64,000 nt of DNA, from contig JARLIQ010000115.1 in the NCBI GenBank assembly GCA_031291645.1, positions 1 to 64,000 on the forward strand, written 5' to 3'. Both the position numbers and the translations under genes were made by a program. Under the pieces are notes generated by a model that was not told where the DNA came from, did not search any database, and was given only the letters and a program-made list of their open reading frames with translations. Source of the DNA: Caulobacteraceae bacterium (GTDB lineage Bacteria; Pseudomonadota; Alphaproteobacteria; Caulobacterales; Caulobacteraceae). The first letter of the stretch is position 1. The number at the start of each line of letters is the position of its first letter. Positions 16,327-25,588 of this stretch are shown here, piece by piece.

Positions 16327-17805
16327 ATGTCCATCGCAAGCCGAGACCTGCATCGGACGCGTTTCCATGGCCCTGAGGCCTTCGCGCGCTTTGCAGGCCA
16401 TGGCGTGCTGACGCGGTGGGGCGCGAGCGAACACGAGCCCACCGAGGTGCTGGACCCGGCCACCGGTGCGGTGATCGGCTCTGTGCCGAGTCTGGAGGCG
16501 CGCCACATGCGGTCGGCCATCGCCGAGGCCCAGGCCGCCTTTCCGGCGTGGCGCCGCCTGCTGCCGCGTCAGCGCGGCGATCTGCTGATGGAATGGCGCC
16601 GCCTGATCCTCGAGGCGTCGGACGACCTCGCGGCGCTGATGACGGCCGAGCAGGGCAAGCCGCTGGCCGACGCCCGCGGCGAGATCGAGTATGGCGCCGA
16701 GTTCATCCGCTGGTTCGCGGAAGAAGCCAGCCGCGCCTATGGCGAGGTCATCCCGAGTCACCTGCCGGGGCGCAGGCTGTTCGTCCAGCGCGAGCCGATC
16801 GGCGTGGTGGGCCTGGTCACGCCCTGGAACTTCCCGTCGGCCATGCTGACGCGCAAGGCGGCGGCCGCTCTCGCCGCCGGCTGCACCGCCGTCGCCGTGC
16901 CATCGCCGGAAACGCCGTTTTCGGCCCTGGCCCTGGCGGACCTGGCCGAACAGGCGGGGCTGCCTCCCGGCGTCTTCTCGGTCCTGACCGGAGCGCCGGA
17001 GGAGCTGGTCGGCGAGCTCTGTCACAGCCCCGTCGTCCGCGCCCTGTCCTTCACCGGTTCCACGCGCGTGGGCAGGCTGATCGCGGCGCAGTGCGCGCCG
17101 ACGCTCAAGCGGGTCTCGCTGGAACTGGGCGGGCACGCACCCTTCATTGTGTTCGAGGACGCCGACGTCGAGGCCGCCGCCCAGGCGGCGGTGGACGCCA
17201 AGTTCCAGACCTCCGGCCAGGATTGCCTCGCGGCCAACCGGATCTTCGTGCAGCAACCGATCTACCCCCGCTTCGTCGAGGCTTTCGTCCGCAAGGCGTC
17301 CAGCCTGAGGGTCGGTCCGGGGGGAGAGGCCGCCAGCGACATGGGGCCCCTGATCAACCGCGCCACCTTCGCCAAGTCGGCCGAGCATGTGGCGGACGCG
17401 CTGGCCAAGGGCGCCCGCCTGGTCCTGGGGGGCGCGCCGTCCGGCGAGACCCTGATGTTCCCGCCCACGGCGCTGGCGGACGCCACGGCGGAGATGAAGA
17501 TCATGCGCGAGGAGACCTTCGGGCCGGTCGCCGCGCTGACGCCCTTCGCGGATGAGGCCGAGGTCATCGCCGCCGCCAACGACACCGACTATGGCCTGGC
17601 CGCCTACGTCTTCACCCGCGACCTCTCGCGCGCCTACCGCCTTTGCGACGCGCTCGAGTACGGCATGGTCGCGGTCAACACGGCGAAACTGACCGGGGCG
17701 CCGATCCCGTTCGGCGGCGTGAAGCAATCCGGCCTCGGCCGCGAAGGCTCTCGCCACGGCCTCGATGAATACACCGAGCTCAAATACGTCTGCATGGCGG
17801 TCTGA
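16327..17805 (+). CDS. Aldehyde dehydrogenase, succinate-semialdehyde dehydrogenase-like
   Basis: 492 residues from ATG 16327; an in-frame start at 16264 falls inside the operator and is unlikely. Catalytic residues are N168 (TPWNFP), E266 (LELGGHAP) and C300 (TSGQDC). The order and spacing match GabD-type NAD(P) aldehyde dehydrogenases. The cofactor-ribose lysine of the usual VxKPS.ETP motif is Val here (V191 in AVAVPSPETP), which is unexpected for an active enzyme. It leads a probable operon with a ThDP enzyme and a flavoprotein, so it may oxidise the aldehyde made by the ThDP decarboxylase. Confidence 0.88.
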   Translation: MSIASRDLHRTRFHGPEAFARFAGHGVLTRWGASEHEPTEVLDPATGAVIGSVPSLEARHMRSAIAEAQAAFPAWRRLLPRQRGDLLMEWRRLILEASDDLAALMTAEQGKPLADARGEIEYGAEFIRWFAEEASRAYGEVIPSHLPGRRLFVQREPIGVVGLVTPWNFPSAMLTRKAAAALAAGCTAVAVPSPETPFSALALADLAEQAGLPPGVFSVLTGAPEELVGELCHSPVVRALSFTGSTRVGRLIAAQCAPTLKRVSLELGGHAPFIVFEDADVEAAAQAAVDAKFQTSGQDCLAANRIFVQQPIYPRFVEAFVRKASSLRVGPGGEAASDMGPLINRATFAKSAEHVADALAKGARLVLGGAPSGETLMFPPTALADATAEMKIMREETFGPVAALTPFADEAEVIAAANDTDYGLAAYVFTRDLSRAYRLCDALEYGMVAVNTAKLTGAPIPFGGVKQSGLGREGSRHGLDEYTELKYVCMAV

Positions 17806-17834
17806 GCTGGAAAACGCCTTCTGAGGATCTGGAC

Positions 17835-19463
17835 ATGACAAAGAGAACGGTCGCCGTCGAGGTGGTGGAGACCTTGCGGGACCTGGGGGTCAAGCACGTC
17901 TTCGGCGTGCCCAGCGGTGGCTGGGTCGACTATATGGAGGCGCTGCGGACGACCGAGGGGATCGACTTCATCCTTGCGACCCACGAGGGGGCGGCAGGCA
18001 TGATGGCGGACGTCAGCGGCCGGTTGACCGGCCGCCCGGGCGTCTGCTTCGGCACCTTCGGCCCTGGCGCGACGAACCTGACGACGGGGGTGGGCGAAGC
18101 CCTGCTCGATCGCTCGCCGATGATCGCCCTGACCGACGAGATGCCCGCGGCGATGCGCGGACGGACGACCCAGATGGGCATCGACCACCAGGCCCTGTTC
18201 GCGCCCCTGACCAAGAAGACGACCCGGCTGCGCGAGGACGCCGTCCGGGAGATACTGTTCGACGCGGCGCGCACCGCCATGACCGCGCGGCCGGGGCCCG
18301 TCCACGTCGGCCTGCCCGCGGGGCTGTCGTCGCTGGAGGCCGGCGCGGGCGCTGTCGGCGCGTTCGAGGCCGAACCGCCGCCCGCGGCCGGCGCGGATGC
18401 GCTTGCCGCCGCGGCCGCCCGGCTGGCCGCCGCCCATCGCCCCGTCATGGCGCTCGGCCTGGGCGCCGTCAGGGCCGAGGTAGGTCCCAAGGCGGTCGCC
18501 CTGGCCGAGGCCTGGGGCATGCCGGTAGTGCTGACGCCGATGGCCAAGGGGCTGCTGCCGGAGGACCATCCGCTCTACGCTGGGGTCCTGTTCCACGCAC
18601 TCAGCGACATGGTCGGCGAGACCCATCTCCAGGCCGACCTGGTCCTGGCGGTGGGCTACGACCCGGTCGAATTCAACTACGAAAGTTGGTTGTCGCCCGA
18701 CGCGGCCCTGGTCAGCCTCGACACCGAGCGGGCCGACATCGATCGCGACGGCTACGACCTCGCCGTGGACGTGGTCGGCGACATCGGCGCCTCGCTGGAC
18801 GCCATGCTGGCCGCGCCCGCCGCCAAGGCGGCGTGGGACCTGGAGGCGCTCGCGGCCCGGCGGGACGCCATGTTCGCGCGCCTCGCCCCGTCCAATACCG
18901 GCTTCGGGCCCAAGGCGGCGCTCGCCGTCCTCAGGGACGTGCTGCCGCAGGACGGGGTGATGACCTGCGACGTGGGCGCCCACACCCACCTCATCGGCCA
19001 GCTCTGGCGCACGCCCGGGCCCGGTCTGCAGATCATGACCAACGGCTGGTCGACCATGGGTTTCGGCATCCCGGCCGCCATCGCCGCCAAGCTGGTCCAT
19101 CCGGAAAAGGCCGTCTGCGCGGTGGTCGGCGACGGCGGCTTCCTGATGACGGCGGGCGAGATCGCCACGGCGGTGCGCTACGGGATCAAGATCGTGATCG
19201 TCGTCCTGACCGACAACGACCTCGCCCTGATCCGCATCAAGCAGGAGAAGAAGGGCAACCCGATCTATGGCACGCCCATCCGCGCCAGGGGCGCCATCGG
19301 CGGCCCGGACATCTTCGGCGCCCCCGTGCTGACGGCCGCCGATCCGCAAGCCTTCCGCGAGCGGCTGGTCGAGGCCTTCGCCGGCGACGGCCCGGTGATC
19401 GTCGAGGCCCTGGTCGACAGCCGCGAGTACGACGAGGTCGTCCTGCGCAAGGACAAGCCCTGA
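17835..19463 (+). CDS. Thiamine-diphosphate-dependent enzyme (acetolactate synthase/benzoylformate decarboxylase-like)
   Basis: 542 residues in the three-domain ThDP layout. The N-terminal PYR domain carries the catalytic E51 (ILATHEGAAGMMADV), then a central domain, then the PP domain with GDGGF and a downstream DNDLAL that together bind Mg-ThDP. FGPGATNLTTGVGEA is the usual PYR signature. The family covers 2-oxoacid decarboxylases and C-C ligases or lyases; by eye it is nearer the ALS-like/sulfoacetaldehyde-type branch. It lies 29 bp after the aldehyde dehydrogenase, with GAGG upstream of the start, suggesting a decarboxylase plus aldehyde dehydrogenase step pair. Confidence 0.88.
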   Translation: MTKRTVAVEVVETLRDLGVKHVFGVPSGGWVDYMEALRTTEGIDFILATHEGAAGMMADVSGRLTGRPGVCFGTFGPGATNLTTGVGEALLDRSPMIALTDEMPAAMRGRTTQMGIDHQALFAPLTKKTTRLREDAVREILFDAARTAMTARPGPVHVGLPAGLSSLEAGAGAVGAFEAEPPPAAGADALAAAAARLAAAHRPVMALGLGAVRAEVGPKAVALAEAWGMPVVLTPMAKGLLPEDHPLYAGVLFHALSDMVGETHLQADLVLAVGYDPVEFNYESWLSPDAALVSLDTERADIDRDGYDLAVDVVGDIGASLDAMLAAPAAKAAWDLEALAARRDAMFARLAPSNTGFGPKAALAVLRDVLPQDGVMTCDVGAHTHLIGQLWRTPGPGLQIMTNGWSTMGFGIPAAIAAKLVHPEKAVCAVVGDGGFLMTAGEIATAVRYGIKIVIVVLTDNDLALIRIKQEKKGNPIYGTPIRARGAIGGPDIFGAPVLTAADPQAFRERLVEAFAGDGPVIVEALVDSREYDEVVLRKDKP

Positions 19464-19524
19464 AGCCGCGGGGCCCTGAAGCGCGGGGCCCGCACGATCC
19501 GCCACCCTTGGTTCGAGATATCCC

Positions 19525-20691
19525 ATGGACAGACGCCGCCTCCTCCAGTCCCTGGCCGGTCTCGGGGGGCCGGCGCTGATGCCATCCGCCGTGCGCGCCC
19601 AGCGGCGGCGGCCCAGGGTCGCGGTGATCGGCGCAGGCGTCATGGGCGCCTCGATCGCCTATCACCTGGCGGCCGGCGGCGCCGAGGTGGTGGTGCTGGA
19701 GCGGGTCTCGCCCGGCAGCCAGGCGACACAGGGCGCCTTCGCCATGCTAATCGCCACCCACGAGGACGACCGGGCCTTCAACGACCTCTATGGCATGGCC
19801 GTGCTCGACTGGCGCCGGCTCGAACTGGAGCTGGGCGGCGCGGTGCAGGTGCAGTGGGGCGGCACGGCGACCTGGGTTCCGCCCGGACCCGGCGCGGCCG
19901 AGTTGGACGCCGTGACCCGCCGGCTGCAGAGCTGGGGCGCGCCTGTCCGCCCCATAGACGCGCAAGAACTCGCAGACCTGGTCCCGGGCGTGGTTGCGGG
20001 CCCTTACGGCGCCGGCGTCTTCTCGCCCGACCAGGGGACGCTGGATCCCATCCAGGCGCTGGATGCGCTGGTCGCCGCGGGCCGCCGGCGCGGCGTCGCC
20101 TACCGCTATCCCTGCGAGGTCCTGGCGCTGAAGCGCGATGGCCAGCAGATCACCGGGCTGCGGACCGGCCAGGGCGACGTCGACGCGGACGTCGTGGTGC
20201 TGGCCGCCGGCGCGGCGGTCCCGGCCCTGGCCGGCCAGGTGGGCGTCAAGACGCCGATCAACCTGGTCTCTGGAACCCTGGCTCACAGCAAGCCCTTCCC
20301 GCGCGTCCTGCAGCGGGTGCTGAACGGACCGCTGGGTTCGCTGAAACAGGATCCCGACGGGCGGATCGTCACCGGCGCCGACTATCGGCCGGGCGCCAGC
20401 GGGACCGACACCAGCCGGGCCTACGGCGAACAGCTGCTCGCCACCGCGGTGCGCATGGTCCCGGCGCTGGCCGGGGTTGAGCTGGAATCGATGAGCCTGG
20501 GGTATGTGCCGATCCCGGCCGACACCCATCCCATCGTGGGCTTCTGCGCCGCGCCCTCGAATCTCTATGTGGCGCTGACGATGAGCGGGGTGACCATGGC
20601 GCCGCTGATGGGGCGCTTGGCGGCCAGCGAAATCCTGGACGGCGTCGCCGTCGAAACCCTCTCGGCCTATCGGCCCGCCCGTTTCGCCTGA
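19525..20691 (+). CDS. Tat-exported FAD-dependent oxidoreductase (DAO family)
   Basis: 388 residues. The N-terminus DRRRLLQSLAGLGG is a twin-arginine signal, followed by a short hydrophobic run and VRAQ. After it comes the Rossmann FAD motif VAVIGAGVMGASIAYHLAAGG and a DAO body ending with a GVTMAPLMGRLAAS helix typical of glycine oxidase/D-amino-acid dehydrogenase relatives. Export to the periplasm as a folded flavoprotein is inferred from the signal. It follows the ThDP gene by 60 bp and probably shares its transcript. Substrate: an amine or 2-hydroxy/amino acid, not determinable. Confidence 0.85.
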   Translation: MDRRRLLQSLAGLGGPALMPSAVRAQRRRPRVAVIGAGVMGASIAYHLAAGGAEVVVLERVSPGSQATQGAFAMLIATHEDDRAFNDLYGMAVLDWRRLELELGGAVQVQWGGTATWVPPGPGAAELDAVTRRLQSWGAPVRPIDAQELADLVPGVVAGPYGAGVFSPDQGTLDPIQALDALVAAGRRRGVAYRYPCEVLALKRDGQQITGLRTGQGDVDADVVVLAAGAAVPALAGQVGVKTPINLVSGTLAHSKPFPRVLQRVLNGPLGSLKQDPDGRIVTGADYRPGASGTDTSRAYGEQLLATAVRMVPALAGVELESMSLGYVPIPADTHPIVGFCAAPSNLYVALTMSGVTMAPLMGRLAASEILDGVAVETLSAYRPARFA

Positions 20692-20701
20692 GGTGGGCGT
20701 C

Positions 20702-20728
20702 GCCGGGCCCGCCTAAGGCGGGCCCGGC
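20702..20728. terminator. Bidirectional terminator-like hairpin
   Basis: A perfect 12-bp inverted repeat with arms GCCGGGCCCGCC and GGCGGGCCCGGC around a TAA loop, placed between two convergent genes. There is no U-tract, so it may act by strong stem alone, for either direction. Confidence 0.7.
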
Positions 20729-20743
20729 GGGCTTGGGCAAGGG

Positions 20744-23182
20744 TTAGAAGTGGGCCGCGACGCGCACGCCGACAGTGCGGGGACGGGCCGGGAAGATGCG
20801 GATTCCATCCAGCGCCGCCTTCGCGCCGACCTCGGCCACCGTGTTGGCGACGTTGTTGGCGAACAGGCTGACGTCATAGTTGTCGAACCGCACCCCGGCC
20901 TTCAGGTCGACCAGGGTGTAGGCGGGCAGCTTGGTGTAGTAGTTGGTCGCCTGACCCGCCGCGGAGGCTTCCAGGGCGCTGTATTCGCTGCTCCGATAGC
21001 TGACCGAGACCTGGCCGTAGCCGAGGACGTCGCCCGCCAGCGTATGCTCGTACTCAGCGACGGCGGAGGCGGTGTAGCGCGGCACGAAGGGCGAGCGGTC
21101 GCCCGCCCGACCCAGGGTTCCGGCGTCCACCACCGAAGCGGGAAGGTCGGTCGCGAGGTAGGCGTCCACATAGGTCACGCTGCCCTGCAGGGTCAGGCCG
21201 GCGATCGGGTGGAAGGTGCTGCTGAGTTCGAGGCCGTTGATCTCGCTTTTGCCGACGTTCAGCGTGTAGTTGTAGACGCCGGCCGCCAGAGCGTCCTCCT
21301 GCTCGCCGCTCCAGTCGATGTGGTAGACGGCCAGGTCGACGTACAGCTTGCGTTCCATCGCGTAGAACTTGATGCCGCCCTCATAGTCCCAGAGGCTGTC
21401 GGGCTGGTAGGCCGACGGGACGGGAATCCCCTCCTGCGAGGCGATCGTCGCCGCTTCGTTGATGCCGCCGATCCGGAAACCGGACGCGGCGCGGACATAG
21501 AGGCTGATGTTGTCGGTCGCCTTCCACAGCAGCGAGAAGTTGTAGGTCGGCTGGGACTCGTGGGTACTGGACCGCGAGGAGACGTAGGGCGTGGTCACGA
21601 CGCCGCACACATAGCCGCCGACGCAATTGCCGTTGTTGTCGAACGTCGGGGAGATGTCCTGCTGGTTGATCTGCTCGTCGCGCAGGTCGGCCATGAAATA
21701 GCGGATGCCCACCGTCGCGGTCAGGTTGGACAGGATCTTGTAGTCGCCCTGGGCGTAGAAGGCGTACTGGTTGACGTTGAAGCGATCTTCGTTGGCGAAC
21801 TCGACCGGGCTCGCGGGATCGAACGGATGGCCGGCCACGAGCAGGCCGGCGGCCTTGCAGGCGGCGTAGGTGTCGCAAGGCGCGACGCCGGTCGCCAGGT
21901 TGGAGTTGATCACCGCGCCGTCATAGATCAGGGCGTCGTGCTCGTAGTAGACGCCGCTGACCAGCTGGAACGGTCCCTTGAAGTCCGACGAGAAGCGCAC
22001 CTCGGCAGTGTAGTTCGTGAACTGCGAGTGGGCCGAGAACACGCCCGGGAAGCCGAAGGCGCCGTAGCAGAGACTGTTGGCGCAGTCGGACGGGCTGGTG
22101 TCGATAAGCTCAAGTTCGTCCTTGTGGCCGTAGGAGCCCGACGCGATGATCTTGCCGAAGCCGAGGTCATACCGGCCGGTCAGCGTGCCGAGCGTGTAGT
22201 CCGACCTGTAGGGCTCCCGCGTGGGCGAGTGGTTCTGATAGGCGGGGTAGGGCCCAAGCTCTTTGCCGGCGTTCGGGCCGGAATCGTAGAGCGGGCCGAT
22301 GTATTGGGTCCACGACTGGGCGCCGTCGACCTTGACGTGCTGGTAGTTCACCGAGCCGGTCAGGGAGAACCGATCGGTCGGCTGCCACAGGAACGAGAAA
22401 CGGCCGCCATAGACGTGCTGGTCGTTGACGTTGCTGCGGGTGGTCGAACCGATGGTCTGGTCGATGAAGCCGCCGCCGTTGTCGCCCCAGACGGCCAGCC
22501 GCGCGGCGAGCTGGTCCTTGACCAGGGGGATGTTCAGGGCGGCGTTGCCGTCGAAAAGGGCGTTCCCGCCATCGATGCTTGCGGCGCTGGCCTCGACCGA
22601 GCCTTCATAGACGTCGAGCTTGGGCTGGTTGGTGATCACCCGGACCGTCCCGGACATCGAGCCGGCGCCGAACAGGGTGCCTTGCGGTCCCTTCAGCACT
22701 TCGACGTGATCGATGTCGTGCAGCTCCAGCCCCGGCGTGTTGTCGCCCAGGAGGTTGGCGTTGAAGCCGCCTTCCAGCGGCGCCTCGTCCACATAGATGC
22801 CCGCGGTCTGGCCGGTGGTCGAGGAGATGCCGCGGATGATGACCTGCTGCTGGTTGGCGCCGAAGCTCTGGATCGAGAGCGAGGGGTCGATCTTGCTGAG
22901 GTCCTGCAGCGACTGGACGTTCAGTCGTTGCAGCGTGCGGCCCGAATAGGCGTCGATCGCCATGGGCGTGTTCTGGACGTTCTGTTCGCCGCGGCGGGAC
23001 GCCGTCACCACGACCTGCGTGACCTGGGTCGAGTCGGCGGCCGCAGCCGCCTCGCTCGCACTGCTGGCCGGCGTCGTCTCGGCGTAGGATGCGCCGGCCG
23101 CCAAGACGAGCGCTGCGGTCCCCGCAAAGAGCAAGTTTCGACGTCCGACGCTCGACGAATGTTGATGGTTTGGCGCGTGCAT
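20744..23182 (-). CDS. TonB-dependent outer-membrane receptor
   Basis: 812 residues. A signal peptide (GRRNLLFAGTAALVLAAGASYA) precedes the TonB-box region (VTQVVVTASRRGEQNVQ), the plug with VEVLKGPQGTLFGAGSMSG, and a long barrel ending in F (VGVRVAAHF). It differs clearly in sequence from the receptor at 3951-6245 and probably has another ligand. Its position at the left edge of the GntR-type regulon suggests uptake of the aromatic substrate or a polymer-derived fragment. No TGCATAC palindrome was found in front of it; a different dyad is present at 23226. Confidence 0.92.
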   Translation of the reverse strand: MHAPNHQHSSSVGRRNLLFAGTAALVLAAGASYAETTPASSASEAAAAADSTQVTQVVVTASRRGEQNVQNTPMAIDAYSGRTLQRLNVQSLQDLSKIDPSLSIQSFGANQQQVIIRGISSTTGQTAGIYVDEAPLEGGFNANLLGDNTPGLELHDIDHVEVLKGPQGTLFGAGSMSGTVRVITNQPKLDVYEGSVEASAASIDGGNALFDGNAALNIPLVKDQLAARLAVWGDNGGGFIDQTIGSTTRSNVNDQHVYGGRFSFLWQPTDRFSLTGSVNYQHVKVDGAQSWTQYIGPLYDSGPNAGKELGPYPAYQNHSPTREPYRSDYTLGTLTGRYDLGFGKIIASGSYGHKDELELIDTSPSDCANSLCYGAFGFPGVFSAHSQFTNYTAEVRFSSDFKGPFQLVSGVYYEHDALIYDGAVINSNLATGVAPCDTYAACKAAGLLVAGHPFDPASPVEFANEDRFNVNQYAFYAQGDYKILSNLTATVGIRYFMADLRDEQINQQDISPTFDNNGNCVGGYVCGVVTTPYVSSRSSTHESQPTYNFSLLWKATDNISLYVRAASGFRIGGINEAATIASQEGIPVPSAYQPDSLWDYEGGIKFYAMERKLYVDLAVYHIDWSGEQEDALAAGVYNYTLNVGKSEINGLELSSTFHPIAGLTLQGSVTYVDAYLATDLPASVVDAGTLGRAGDRSPFVPRYTASAVAEYEHTLAGDVLGYGQVSVSYRSSEYSALEASAAGQATNYYTKLPAYTLVDLKAGVRFDNYDVSLFANNVANTVAEVGAKAALDGIRIFPARPRTVGVRVAAHF

Positions 23183-23225
23183 CGCAGAACCCCCTGGTTG
23201 CTTATTCCTGTCGTCGCACTGATGT

Positions 23226-23242
23226 ATTCGGTTGTCCCGAAT
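23226..23242. promoter_or_regulatory. Dyad in front of TonB receptor gene
   Basis: ATTCGG-TTGTC-CCGAAT, a perfect 6-bp inverted repeat with a 5-base spacer, 44 bp upstream of the receptor start. It is unrelated to the GntR-type palindrome. It is a plausible operator for an unidentified regulator. Confidence 0.35.
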
Positions 23243-23737
23243 CCGATACGAAGTTTACTCACCCGTACGAGCTAATAGACGTGCGCTCTTGTGCATTCGT
23301 GGAATGCGACCAGGAGGCCGTCAGTATTGGTCTGGTTGAACGCGACTCCGCCAGGCTTGGCGGCGCCTTCGGAGCGCGCGGGGACCGGTCTTTGTCCCGG
23401 CGAGAGGTATCCATGTCTGTCTCACCCCCGCGCGAGGCGCCGGCCAGCCCGGCGCCATGCGTCAGTCCGCCGTCAGGTCTGGCCGCTTTCCCCCGACCGT
23501 CCCTGAGCGTACTACGCAACGTACTCTGTACACAGCACACAGCATTCAGTGCAGCAAGCAAAAACGTCGCAAAAGTCGGGCTTGGTCCGAATTGACGCTC
23601 TCAGGTCTCTTCGCCTTTCAAACGCTTATGTCGTGACCAGCGGCCGCGGGACGGCGCTCCGCATTGGGCCGAAGGCATGCAAAGCCTGCGGCCATAAGGA
23701 TGTCGTTTGATGCTCCAGGTTAGGTTCGGGCCAGGAG
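23243..23737. other. Intergenic region, no gene
   Basis: Nearly 500 bases without a supported gene; long open frames here are low-complexity Arg/Pro-rich shadows. Around 23509-23531 there is a cluster of GTAC repeats (CGTACTACGCAACGTACTCT, then GTAC) that may be regulatory, but it does not match the 15-bp palindrome. Confidence 0.4.
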
Positions 23738-24751
23738 TCAGGGTTTCAGCGCGATCTTGCCCAACACGTCGCCGCGATCGAGCATGCGGTTGGCTTCGAC
23801 CACCTCGTCGAGCGGCAGGATGGCGCCGGCCTCGATCATCGGACCGGACGCGAACCAGGCCTGCATGGCCGCCGTCGCGGCCGGGAACATCGGCGTTGAG
23901 AAGAAATCGTCGGCTGAAAACGTCTTCAGGGCGATGCACTTGGCCACTCGGAAGACGTCGAACAGCGTCTTGCCGGCGACGTAGCCATAGGCCTGGAGCT
24001 CCCCGAAGGGCGCCAGCACGTCGACGTCAGTGTTGAGGGTGTCGCCGCCGACGCCGTTGAACACATAGCCGACGCCCTTGCCGTCCGTGATCTCCATCAC
24101 CTTCGCGACGTAGTCGGTGTGGGTCACGTTGATGATGTGGTCGGCGCCCAGGCTGCGCAGGAAGTCCTCCTCGACGGTTCTGCGGCAGGTCGCGATCACC
24201 GGCGAGCCCTGGGCGTGGGCGAGCTGGGTCATCATGGAGCCCATCCCCCCGCTGGCGCCCTGGACCAGCACGGCCGCACCCGGCGGCACATTGCTGGAGC
24301 CGTGGAACAGGAGGTGGGCCAGGCGGAAATTCACCAGATAGACGAGGCCCTGCGAGAAGGAGACGTTTTCCGGCAGGGCGATGATGTCGGCCGGGGGAAT
24401 GCTGTAGCCGTTGGGCAGGGTCTGCGGGCGGGTCGAGGCCAGGACGTATTCGGCGCAGCAGCCCAGCGACAGGATCAGGGCGATGACTCGATCGCCCGGC
24501 TTCCACTGGGTGACGTTGGCCCCCACCGCCTCGATGTAGCCGCCGGCCTCGCGCCCCGGGAACCAGGGCGTCAGCGTCTTGCTGAAATAGGTGCCGCGCC
24601 GCGCCTCGGCGTCGCCGAAGATCAGGCCGGCGAGTTCGACCTTGATCAGCACGTCGTCGGGCCCGACTTCGGGGATCGGCTTTTCGACGATCTTCAGGTT
24701 CTCGGGTGGGCCCACCTCGTCCAGTCGCACCGCGCGCATCATTCCAGCCAC
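23738..24751 (-). CDS. Zinc-independent MDR alcohol dehydrogenase / NADPH:quinone oxidoreductase
   Basis: 337 residues from a GTG with a strong GGAGGA ribosome site. The catalytic-domain fold is GroES-like (PGREAGGYIEAVGANVTQWKPGDRV), and the nucleotide-binding domain shows VLVQGASGGMGSMMTQLA, the AxGGxG-type motif of quinone oxidoreductases. Cys/His zinc ligands at the usual positions are absent, fitting the QOR or enoyl/crotonyl-CoA-like branch. It probably reduces an enone or quinone intermediate. The palindrome at 24784 is 33 bp upstream. Confidence 0.87.
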   Translation of the reverse strand: MAGMMRAVRLDEVGPPENLKIVEKPIPEVGPDDVLIKVELAGLIFGDAEARRGTYFSKTLTPWFPGREAGGYIEAVGANVTQWKPGDRVIALILSLGCCAEYVLASTRPQTLPNGYSIPPADIIALPENVSFSQGLVYLVNFRLAHLLFHGSSNVPPGAAVLVQGASGGMGSMMTQLAHAQGSPVIATCRRTVEEDFLRSLGADHIINVTHTDYVAKVMEITDGKGVGYVFNGVGGDTLNTDVDVLAPFGELQAYGYVAGKTLFDVFRVAKCIALKTFSADDFFSTPMFPAATAAMQAWFASGPMIEAGAILPLDEVVEANRMLDRGDVLGKIALKP

Positions 24752-24783
24752 CGAGATTCCTCCGTCAGTTGCGAGGTGAGTTA

Positions 24784-24798
24784 TGCATACTGTATGCG
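24784..24798. promoter_or_regulatory. Candidate GntR operator, site 2
   Basis: TGCATACTGTATGCG, 14 of 15 matches to the consensus. It lies between the quinone oxidoreductase start and the stop of the maleate-isomerase-family gene, so it most likely controls the oxidoreductase. Confidence 0.75.
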
Positions 24799-24814
24799 AT
24801 GTGGCAACGGAGCC

Positions 24815-25573
24815 CTAAGGGGCCAGAAGCCGCCCGCCGCCTCGGGCGGTCGGCTGGCGGCCCGCCAGTTGCAGCGCCTCCCACCAGAGGGCCTGGGTGC
24901 TGGTCACCACGGGCCGTCCAAGCGCGGTCTCCAGCTCGTCGATCAGGCCGCCGACGCGCAGCGCCGTGCAAGAGACGAAGAGGGCCTCGGCTTCAGGATG
25001 CATGGCCGAGAGGGCGCCGTCGCGCAGGCTCGGGAGCGAGACGCGGGCGAAGTCGATCTCCCGCTCCACCGCGAAGGCGGCGAGGTTGAGGGTGCGCACG
25101 CTCGCCAGCGCCAGGTGGTCGACGATCAGCCGGTTCAGCGGGGCGGCGTAGGGGGTCAGGAGCGAAATGCGGCTGACGCCCAGGGCGGCGAAGGCCTTCA
25201 CCGCGCCGGTGATCGGCGTGGCGACGGGCGTTGCGCCCGGCCGGCCCCGGGCGATGGCCGCGACCACCGCCTCGTAGCCGAGTTCCAGGGTTCCGGTCGT
25301 GCAGCCGTAGGCGATCGCGCCGAGCGGCGCGCTGGGAACGAGACGGCTGGCCGCGGCGGCCAGGTCGTCCAGCGTTCTGGCCAGGCCCGCCGGCGAGGCA
25401 TCCGTCGGCAGAGGCATGCGCGAGATATGGACCGAGATGTCCTGGGCGCCGCGAAGGCGCGCCAGCTCGTCTTCCGAGGTCAGGTCCTCGTCGAAGATGA
25501 TGGCCCCGATGCGGTCCGGGCCCGTCCCATCGTCGAGACGGGCCTCGAGGCGGCCTGCGGGCTCAGGCGTCAC
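24815..25573 (-). CDS. Maleate isomerase / arylmalonate decarboxylase family enzyme (Asp/Glu racemase fold)
   Basis: 252 residues from GTG, 15 bp after the extradiol dioxygenase stop. Two catalytic cysteines are at the expected places: AYGCTTGTLELG in the first half and LFVSCTALRVGGLIDELE in the second. LGRPVVTSTQALWW is the usual end motif of maleate cis-trans isomerase. Both Cys present favours maleate isomerase over arylmalonate decarboxylase. A cis-trans isomerase is sensible after ring cleavage, where cis-dienoate or maleyl products form. The exact substrate is inferred from neighbours only. Confidence 0.8.
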   Translation of the reverse strand: MTPEPAGRLEARLDDGTGPDRIGAIIFDEDLTSEDELARLRGAQDISVHISRMPLPTDASPAGLARTLDDLAAAASRLVPSAPLGAIAYGCTTGTLELGYEAVVAAIARGRPGATPVATPITGAVKAFAALGVSRISLLTPYAAPLNRLIVDHLALASVRTLNLAAFAVEREIDFARVSLPSLRDGALSAMHPEAEALFVSCTALRVGGLIDELETALGRPVVTSTQALWWEALQLAGRQPTARGGGRLLAP

Positions 25574-25588
25574 GTCGGCCGCCCGGTC

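Noticed and set aside
20750..23275. 841-codon open frame on the plus strand opposite the TonB receptor
   Set aside because: Antisense shadow of a clearly coding gene in GC-rich DNA; sequence is low-complexity Val/Gly/Arg with no domain.
23509..23531. GTAC-rich cluster as a GntR-type operator
   Set aside because: Spacing between GTAC arms is 3 bases, not 1, and the flanks do not match the consensus.
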